From contig NC_016622.1 in the NCBI RefSeq assembly GCF_000283655.1, positions 248,001-312,000 of the forward strand: a stretch of 64,000 nucleotides of DNA, written 5' to 3'. This DNA comes from Azospirillum lipoferum 4B (lineage in GTDB: Bacteria; Pseudomonadota; Alphaproteobacteria; Azospirillales; Azospirillaceae). Both the position numbers and the translations under genes were made by a program. A model generated the notes under the pieces. The model ran no database searches, was not told where the DNA came from, and saw only the letters and a program-made list of their open reading frames with translations. This document shows, one piece after another, positions 58,363 through 64,000 of the stretch; the stretch's first letter is position 1; each line of letters begins with the position of its first letter.

Positions 58363-60423
58363 ATGCTGTCCTTCTTCCGCTCCGAATCCGCGCCTTCCGT
58401 TCCCGCTACGCTCACAAGCGCCGCTCCGCCCGCCGGCGCAACCGTCGCGGCGGCGGAGGGGCCGGCGGAGGCGCCGATCCGCAGCCTGTGCCTGCCTGCC
58501 GGACGGATCGATGCCGCGGCGCTGGATGGGCTGGGCTTCGCCGCCGGAGCGCCGGCGCTGGTGGTCGGCTTCGTCTCGCCGCATGTCGATTTCGCCGCCA
58601 CCGCCCGCGCGCTGCGCTCCGCCCTGCCGGCGGCGACGCAGCTGGTGCTGGTCTCCACCGCGGGCGAATTGTGCGCGGCGGACGGACAGCCGCTCTACCG
58701 CAAGGCCGGCGACCGTTGGGACAGCGTGGTCCTGCAATCCTTCAGCCCGCGCCTGTTCGCCGGGGTCAGCATCCACACCGTCCCCCTCCATTGCGAGGAT
58801 CTGCGCGGCGGCCGGCCGACCCGTGACGTCCCTGCACGGGTGGAGGCGATCCGCGGCGAGCTTGACCGCATCCGCGTTCCCTTCGCCGTGGACAGCCACG
58901 ACACGGTGGCGCTGACCTTCATCGACGGGCTGTCGGCCAGCGAAAGCTGGTTCATGGAGGCGGTCTACCGTTCCGGCCATTTCCCCTGCCTGTTCATCGG
59001 CGGCTCGGCCGGCGGCACGCTCGACTTCCGCAACACCCGCCTGTTCGACGGCCAGCGCGTGCTGGAGAATTCCGCCCTGACCATCTTCCTGAAGATGGCG
59101 CCCGGCATCCGGTACGGCATCTTCAAATCGCAGAATTTCCGCCCGACCCAGACCCGCTTCGCCGTGGTGGACGCCGACCCGATGCGCCGCATCGTGCGCA
59201 GCGTGATCGACCGCGACAGCTTCGAGGTGGTGAGCTTCATCGACGCGCTGGCCAAGGCGCTGCGCTGCAAGCCGCAGGAGCTTCCGGCCAAGCTCGCCAG
59301 GAACACCTTCGCCATCGAGATGGAGGGCGAGCTGTTCGTCCGCTCCATCTCCGGCTTCGATTTCGAGAAGGGGGAGGTCGCCTTCTATTGCGACGTCAAT
59401 CCCGGCGATTCGCTGTGCCTGGTGGAGGCCACCGACTTCGTCCGCCAGACGGAGGACGACCTGACGGCCTATCTGCGCGGAAAGCCGCGGCCGGTGGGCG
59501 CCATCCTGAACGACTGCATCCTGCGGCGACTGAACAACTCCGACCAGCTGTCTCGGGTCCATGCCTTCGACGGGCTGGCCGCCGCCGGTTTCTCCACCTT
59601 CGGCGAGTTGCTGGGCATCAACATCAACCAGACCCTGTCGGCCCTGATGTTCTTCGAGGTTCCGCCCGGCACCGCCTTTTCCGACGACATGGTCGACCGC
59701 TTCCCGGTTCATTACGCCCGGTTCCAGAGCTATTTCATCGCCACCCGCTACAACCGGCTGGAACTGCTCAGCCGCATCCGCAACAGCGTGATCGAGCGGA
59801 TGCACAGCTATCTCGACGCCCTGGTCACTCTGAACAGCGGCGTCCAGGAAACCGCCAGCTACGCCGCGCGCATCGGCGGCTCCATGTCCGCCATCGAGGC
59901 GACGCTGACCCGCCATGCCGGACTGTTCGACGGCCATGCCGAACGGAAGGAGGAGCTGGTCCGCGAGTTCAGCCAGCTGTCCACCGTGGTGAAGAGCATC
60001 GAGAAGGTCCTGTCGGTGATCGACGGCATCGCCAGCCAGACCAACCTGCTGGCGTTGAACGCCACCATCGAGGCGGCGCGGGCAGGGGACGCCGGTCGCG
60101 GCTTCGCGGTGGTCGCGTCGGAGGTGCGCAAGCTCGCCAACGACACAAAGCAGACGCTGGGCGACACCCGCCGCGCCATCGATCAGGTGGTGACCTCCGT
60201 CCGCTCGGTCGGCAGCCAGCTGGACGACACCAGCGTCCGCATGGACGAGGCCGCCACCGCCGCGCAGGAACTCCAGACCGACATCCACACCGTCATCGAC
60301 GAGGTGGAGGGGGCGCAAAGGGCCATCGAAGGCCGCCTGTCCGATCTGAACGACCATGCCCGGCGGATGGAGGACATCAACCGCTACATCGGCTTCCTCA
60401 AGCAGCTCGACCGCGCCGGGTGA
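58363..60423 (+). CDS. Soluble FIST-domain methyl-accepting chemotaxis protein
   Basis: 686 residues, no membrane helix. FIST_N spans about 60-260 ([51 protein letters not shown]) and FIST_C about 260-440 ([43 protein letters not shown]). The C-terminal MCP hairpin contains the tip [20 protein letters not shown] and [20 protein letters not shown] domains are sensory, with proposed ligands including amino acids, and NO-haem in the NosP branch. A cytoplasmic receptor joining a CheA array is the likely role. No che genes are adjacent. GAGGA lies 11 bp before ATG 58363. Confidence 0.94.
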   Translation: MLSFFRSESAPSVPATLTSAAPPAGATVAAAEGPAEAPIRSLCLPAGRIDAAALDGLGFAAGAPALVVGFVSPHVDFAATARALRSALPAATQLVLVSTAGELCAADGQPLYRKAGDRWDSVVLQSFSPRLFAGVSIHTVPLHCEDLRGGRPTRDVPARVEAIRGELDRIRVPFAVDSHDTVALTFIDGLSASESWFMEAVYRSGHFPCLFIGGSAGGTLDFRNTRLFDGQRVLENSALTIFLKMAPGIRYGIFKSQNFRPTQTRFAVVDADPMRRIVRSVIDRDSFEVVSFIDALAKALRCKPQELPAKLARNTFAIEMEGELFVRSISGFDFEKGEVAFYCDVNPGDSLCLVEATDFVRQTEDDLTAYLRGKPRPVGAILNDCILRRLNNSDQLSRVHAFDGLAAAGFSTFGELLGININQTLSALMFFEVPPGTAFSDDMVDRFPVHYARFQSYFIATRYNRLELLSRIRNSVIERMHSYLDALVTLNSGVQETASYAARIGGSMSAIEATLTRHAGLFDGHAERKEELVREFSQLSTVVKSIEKVLSVIDGIASQTNLLALNATIEAARAGDAGRGFAVVASEVRKLANDTKQTLGDTRRAIDQVVTSVRSVGSQLDDTSVRMDEAATAAQELQTDIHTVIDEVEGAQRAIEGRLSDLNDHARRMEDINRYIGFLKQLDRAG

Positions 60424-60436
60424 GGGAGGCGCGCCC

Positions 60437-62608
60437 TCAGATCGCCAACGCCTTCACCCGCTCGCGCAGGGTCTGGCGGGCGGCCTCCGCTTCGCCGCGG
60501 GCAGTCGTCAGCTCGCGGGCCAGGGCGTCGAGGCGGTTTTCGGCCTCCGCCATCTTCGCCAGCGTGCGCTTGTGCAGGTCGCTGCCGGCGGGCAGGGCCT
60601 TCAGGTTCTCGCGCAGGCGGTCCTGGTCGGCGATGCGCTCGGCCCGGTCGCTCTCCAGCGCGGCGATGCGGCGCTCCTTCTCGGCGACGGCGGCGCGCAG
60701 GCCGGCCAGAGCGGTCAGCGCCTGACGCACCTCCGGCGGCAGTTCGGCCGCGTCGGCGCGGGCGGCGATCTGGTCGGCGGTCAGGTCGGTCAGCACGATC
60801 CGCTCCTGCCGCGGCCGTTCCAGCGTGGCGGTCAGCGTCACCGTCTTGCCGGCCGGCACCGCCAGCGGCAGGCGATAGGCGGCGGCGGTCGCGTCGGGCT
60901 TGCCGCCTGCCGGTTCGGCAAGCTCCCAGCCGGGGCCGCGCGGGTGCTCGATGATCAGGCTGCGGTCGGCGTCGGGAGCGCCTGCGACGGTGTAGGTTGT
61001 GCTCTGCCGGTCGGTCACCGACAGGGTCAGCACGCCGTCGGCGATGGTCGCGCGGGACAGACGGCGGCCCGGCTTCTCCTCGCGGTCGACGGTCACCGCC
61101 TGATCGACGGCGAAGGACAGCAGCCGGCTGTCGCCCGCCGGCAGCGTCGCCATGCGGGCGTCCCCGACATAGGCGCTGGCCGCGGCGCCGCTTCCATCCG
61201 ATTTCGAACTGCGGTCGTAGAAGGTCAGCAGCCCCGGCGGCAGCGCGGTGTCGCCGTCGTTGCGCAGCCGCAGCGAAGCCAGCGGGTGGCGGCCGTCGCT
61301 GGCGGGCTGGTAGAGCGCCACCCGTTCCACCGGCAGGGCGCGCGCGGCAATCGGCATCATCAGGGTCCCGCCGTTCGGCACGGTGACCGGCTGCGGATAG
61401 CGGAACAGCACCTGGGCGCCCTCGGCGGCGCCGGCCTCGGCACTGCGCACGGCGGCGACAGCCGGCGTCCCGGCGGCCGAACCATAGGGCGCGGTCTTGG
61501 CCAGCGATTGGCCCGGCGGCCCGGCCATCGGAGCCGGAGCGGCCGCCATCGGCGGGGGAGGGGCGGCCATGGTGGCGGCCCGCGACGATTCCGCCTGCGG
61601 GCGCATCGCCGCGCGGGCCTCGTCAAGGGGCACCGTGCCCTCGTCGGCGCTGGGCAGCACCCGGCCGAGAACTTCCACCGGCACTTCCGGCCGCTCGACG
61701 AAATAAGGCGTGTAGAGCGCCTGGCGCAGGGTGACCGGGTTGCCCGACACCACCGTCAGGTCGACGCCACGCCAATCCTCGCCGCTGAGATTCTCCAGCA
61801 CCGCCCAGCCCTGCAGCGCGCCTTTCCCGTCCTGTGCGGCAGCGCCGTCCGCGCCCAGGCTGAGCCGGTAGGTCGCCTTCCACAGCGGGGTCGCCGCAAC
61901 ATAGCCGACGCGGACGCGGCGCTCGCTGGCCGCCTGGGGATCGCGGGGCGCGTTGCTGTGCACGGTCAGCCGCCGCCGCTCGCGCCGGGCATTGTCCGCC
62001 ACCGCCGACAGCGCCTTGTCGATCTGGGCCTGCACCGCCGGATCGGTGAAGCGCAGCGTGTCGGCTTCCTCCAGCACCAGCTGGCGCAGGCCCTCGGCGG
62101 TCATCAGCGTTACCCGGTGCCGCGTGGCGGTGGCGCCGTCGTTGCCGGGCAGCCGAACCGTCTCCTCGGTCACCGACATCAGCCGGCCGGTCAGCTGGCG
62201 CGATCCGCCGGCCGTGACCTCCGCCCCCTGCATGGCGCTCAGCAGCGCCGCGGGGGAGGTCAGGTCGCCGGGCGAGAAGGGCAGTTCGCGGAAGGCGGTG
62301 TCCAGCGGCTCGGCCCCGGGCAGGCCGATGGTGCCGACGCCGCCCTTGTCATCATAGACCACGATGCTTTTCAGCACGTCGTCGACCTGATCGCGCCGCA
62401 CCTCCAGCGACAGGTCGGCATCGCCGGTCACCGTCGCCTCATATTCGAAGTAACCGACGCCGCCGGTGGACAGCAGGACCCGCGTCAGCGCCAGCTGCCC
62501 GCCTCCCGGTCCGTTGCCCCCCGATCCATTGGCCGTTCCGGTCGCCGCCAGGGCGCCCGGTGCCGCCATCAGCAGGGCGGTGGAGGCGAGAAGGATGGCG
62601 CGGGTCAT
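60437..62608 (-). CDS. DUF4139 family secreted protein
   Basis: 723 residues with a signal peptide (ILLASTALLMAAPGALAATG). The central DUF4139 domain includes YVAATPLWKATYRLSLG and LENLSGEDWRGVDLTVVSGNPVTLRQALY; the C-terminal part ends in a coiled coil (ALAGLRAAVAEKERRIAALES, KMAEAENRLDALARELTTA). A Pro/Ala/Met-rich linker interrupts the domain. The family overlaps with mucoidy-inhibitor-like proteins; function unknown, location periplasm or cell surface. It converges on the FIST receptor gene, 13 bp away. Confidence 0.92.
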   Translation of the reverse strand: MTRAILLASTALLMAAPGALAATGTANGSGGNGPGGGQLALTRVLLSTGGVGYFEYEATVTGDADLSLEVRRDQVDDVLKSIVVYDDKGGVGTIGLPGAEPLDTAFRELPFSPGDLTSPAALLSAMQGAEVTAGGSRQLTGRLMSVTEETVRLPGNDGATATRHRVTLMTAEGLRQLVLEEADTLRFTDPAVQAQIDKALSAVADNARRERRRLTVHSNAPRDPQAASERRVRVGYVAATPLWKATYRLSLGADGAAAQDGKGALQGWAVLENLSGEDWRGVDLTVVSGNPVTLRQALYTPYFVERPEVPVEVLGRVLPSADEGTVPLDEARAAMRPQAESSRAATMAAPPPPMAAAPAPMAGPPGQSLAKTAPYGSAAGTPAVAAVRSAEAGAAEGAQVLFRYPQPVTVPNGGTLMMPIAARALPVERVALYQPASDGRHPLASLRLRNDGDTALPPGLLTFYDRSSKSDGSGAAASAYVGDARMATLPAGDSRLLSFAVDQAVTVDREEKPGRRLSRATIADGVLTLSVTDRQSTTYTVAGAPDADRSLIIEHPRGPGWELAEPAGGKPDATAAAYRLPLAVPAGKTVTLTATLERPRQERIVLTDLTADQIAARADAAELPPEVRQALTALAGLRAAVAEKERRIAALESDRAERIADQDRLRENLKALPAGSDLHKRTLAKMAEAENRLDALARELTTARGEAEAARQTLRERVKALAI

Positions 62609-62718
62609 GATGGGTCTCTCCGTTTCTGTGGCTCCCGATCACCGGCATAGGCGCGAAATCGGGCGGGAATAGGGAGAGCGTGGCAGTCGGGCGACCGGGG
62701 GCCGGGCGCTGGGGTCCG

Positions 62719-62970
62719 TCAGGGCGTGGCCGCCAGCCAGCGTTCCATCATCGTTGTCCAAAGCGGCGCGGGAGCCGCGGCGGCCGGACGGGGCAGGGCG
62801 GCCGGCGCGCAGGGGGTATGATGGGCCGCATGATGCGCGGAATGGTGGGCGCAACGCTCCTGCGCCGGACGGCGGTTGCCGTCGGCGGGCAGGCGCCGGG
62901 CCGTCCTGGCGGTCGGGGACGGGGCGCGCTGGGACGGCGCCAGCGGCGCCGGGGCGTTGCGGCCGGGCAT
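62719..62970 (-). CDS. Possible small His-rich protein
   Basis: 83 residues in an open frame beginning MPGRNAPAPLAPSQRAPS. It has AHHSAHHAAHHTPC, a histidine cluster with a cysteine that could bind metal, and ends PLWTTMMERWLAATP. GCGAGAG lies about 5 bp upstream, and the frame follows the next gene by 16 bp on the same strand. Composition is low-complexity and no homologue is recognised, so it may be spurious. Confidence 0.35.
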   Translation of the reverse strand: MPGRNAPAPLAPSQRAPSPTARTARRLPADGNRRPAQERCAHHSAHHAAHHTPCAPAALPRPAAAAPAPLWTTMMERWLAATP

Positions 62971-62986
62971 GGTCTCTCGCAGTCCG

Positions 62987-63172
62987 TCAGCCGAACCGGC
63001 CAACCGAGCGCGCCGAATCGAGATGGCGCTTCGCCTCGCCCAGCAGCAGCCGGTGCTGCGCCAGCGTTTCGCGGATCGTTCCGTGCTGACCATAGACCCG
63101 CACCTCGTTCAGCAGACGATCGGCGCGGTCGAGCAGGGCCAGACGCTCCAGGCAATGATCGATGTTCGACAT
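62987..63172 (-). CDS. Small helical protein of unknown function
   Basis: 61 residues, MSNIDHCLERLALLDRADRL to the end RSVGRFG, probably two helices. GGGGAG lies about 7 bp before ATG 63172, which decides the start. No known family. Confidence 0.65.
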   Translation of the reverse strand: MSNIDHCLERLALLDRADRLLNEVRVYGQHGTIRETLAQHRLLLGEAKRHLDSARSVGRFG

Positions 63173-63420
63173 GGCTGTGCTCCCCATCGCGGCATCGGTC
63201 CGGCACCCTGTGGCGGGCCGCCGTCCCTTGTCGATGGTCGGCATTTAAACCGCAGCGTGTTTCTGGTTAATGTCCGTGAAGGGGTGATTTTGTGTCGGCG
63301 GTGCAGATCGGGATTTCAGCCAACTCACGTGGAGGGGCAGGAGGCCGCACCGGTTACGGGGTTGTAACGCATTGCGTGGCGCTCGCGCGTGAGATAAGAA
63401 GGTTTGGGGAGGTAACAGGC

Positions 63421-64000
63421 ATGCACATTCTCGCGGTCGACGACGATGAGCCGATTCGGGAGCTTTTGGCCTCATATCTGGCGGGGAAGGCTACCGGGTC
63501 ACCACGGCGCACGACACCGCTTCGGCCAAGCAGGCGCTGGACGGCGATCCTGTCGACCTCGTGGTCTGCGACCTGCGCCTGCCCGATGGCGACGGACTGG
63601 GCCTCGTCCGCCAGATCCGTACCGAATCTCAGATCCCCGTCATCATCCTGTCCTCCAAGGATCAGGACGTCGACCGCATCGTCGGGCTGGAACTGGGCGC
63701 CGACGACTACCTGACCAAGCCTTTCAACCCGCGCGAACTGCTGGCCCGCATCAAGGCGGTGCTGCGCCGCGTCTCCAACGACGCGCGCCCGCCGCGCAAC
63801 CCGGACGAACTGCGCGCCGTCGTGCAGTTCGCCAATTGGGAACTCGACCTCACCGCCCAGCGCCTGCGCGGGCAGGAGGGGCGCGAGGTGGAGCTGACCA
63901 AGGCGGAGTTCGGCCTGCTCGCCGCCTTCGTGAAGCGGCCGCAACGGGTGCTGACCCGCGACCAGCTGCTCGACCTCACCCGCGTCGACGGGGCGGAGGT
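63421..64000 (+). pseudogene. OmpR-family response regulator, frameshifted and cut by the window end
   Basis: A winged-helix response regulator. The first 22 codons (MHILAVDDDEPIRELLASYL) read in one frame. From the G-run at 63483-63486 the conserved sequence continues in another frame: EGYRVTTAHDTASA, phosphoacceptor DLVVCDLRLPDGDG, VIILSSKDQDVDRIVGLELG, ADDYLTKPFNPREL, then the DNA-binding domain VELTKAEFGLLAAFVKRPQR. One G is missing at the run (4 instead of the 5 needed). GAGGT lies 7 bp before the ATG. Everything else is intact, so either a recent mutation or a sequencing error in a homopolymer. The 3' end lies beyond the window. Confidence 0.85.

Overview
The window is GC-rich, gene-dense bacterial chromosome. 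The gene set (argD-argF-hslO, kdsB-pheA beside a membrane-anchored c-type cytochrome, a phasin, MeaB, dnaE2, an inner-membrane oligopeptide ABC operon, LytTR, FIST and GGDEF signalling proteins) suggests an alphaproteobacterium of the Rhodospirillales, most like Azospirillum or a close relative. That assignment is inferred from gene content and protein style, not from a database comparison. No phage, plasmid or integrase genes, rRNA or CRISPR array were seen. There is one tRNA, Leu(GAG).

Layout. 1-4.4 kb: tsaD (5' end cut by the window), gpsA, a membrane LytTR regulator, a DUF2141 secreted protein, and a WYL regulator next to a VOC protein. 4.4-10.3 kb: dnaE2 with a repeat element inserted in frame, two tandem membrane coiled-coil paralogues of unknown function, and a receiver-GGDEF protein with a degenerate active site. 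10.5-20.9 kb: kup, a small unknown protein, a lipoprotein, a ParDE toxin-antitoxin pair with a visible operator, hslO-argF-argD, an ABC-2 permease, recX, rpmB and a phasin. 21-29.9 kb: a six-gene minus-strand run, two periplasmic solute-binding proteins, permeases YejB and YejE, the double ATPase YejF, then meaB. 29.9-37.8 kb: hisN, nudC, a DUF29 gene coupled to a 37-residue membrane microprotein, pheA, kdsB, cytochrome c, a Nudix protein and a receiver protein.

38-45.4 kb: the conserved stress operon prkA-yeaH-spoVR. It is interrupted between yeaH and spoVR by an AT-rich gene for an unrecognised two-helix membrane protein that carries its own terminator. A 344-bp element with 44-bp terminal inverted repeats follows spoVR. 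45.4-55.6 kb: a PilZ protein, a serine hydrolase, fadD-acylphosphatase, two unknown genes, lipB, tRNA-Leu, a STAS protein, mgtE, a secreted protein and a hotdog thioesterase. 55.6-58.1 kb: thiO-thiS-thiG behind a TPP riboswitch, with a repeat element inserted between thiS and thiG. 58.3-64 kb: a FIST-domain chemoreceptor, a DUF4139 protein, small unknown genes and an OmpR-type response regulator broken by a one-base frameshift and cut by the window end.

The strongest leads for something undescribed are: the tandem paralogous membrane coiled-coil pair (7974-9087); the AT-rich membrane gene inside the prkA operon (42222-43262); a family of GC-rich palindromic repeats, one copy of which has become part of the dnaE2 protein; and the 344-bp TIR element with a 77-bp tandem repeat inside it.
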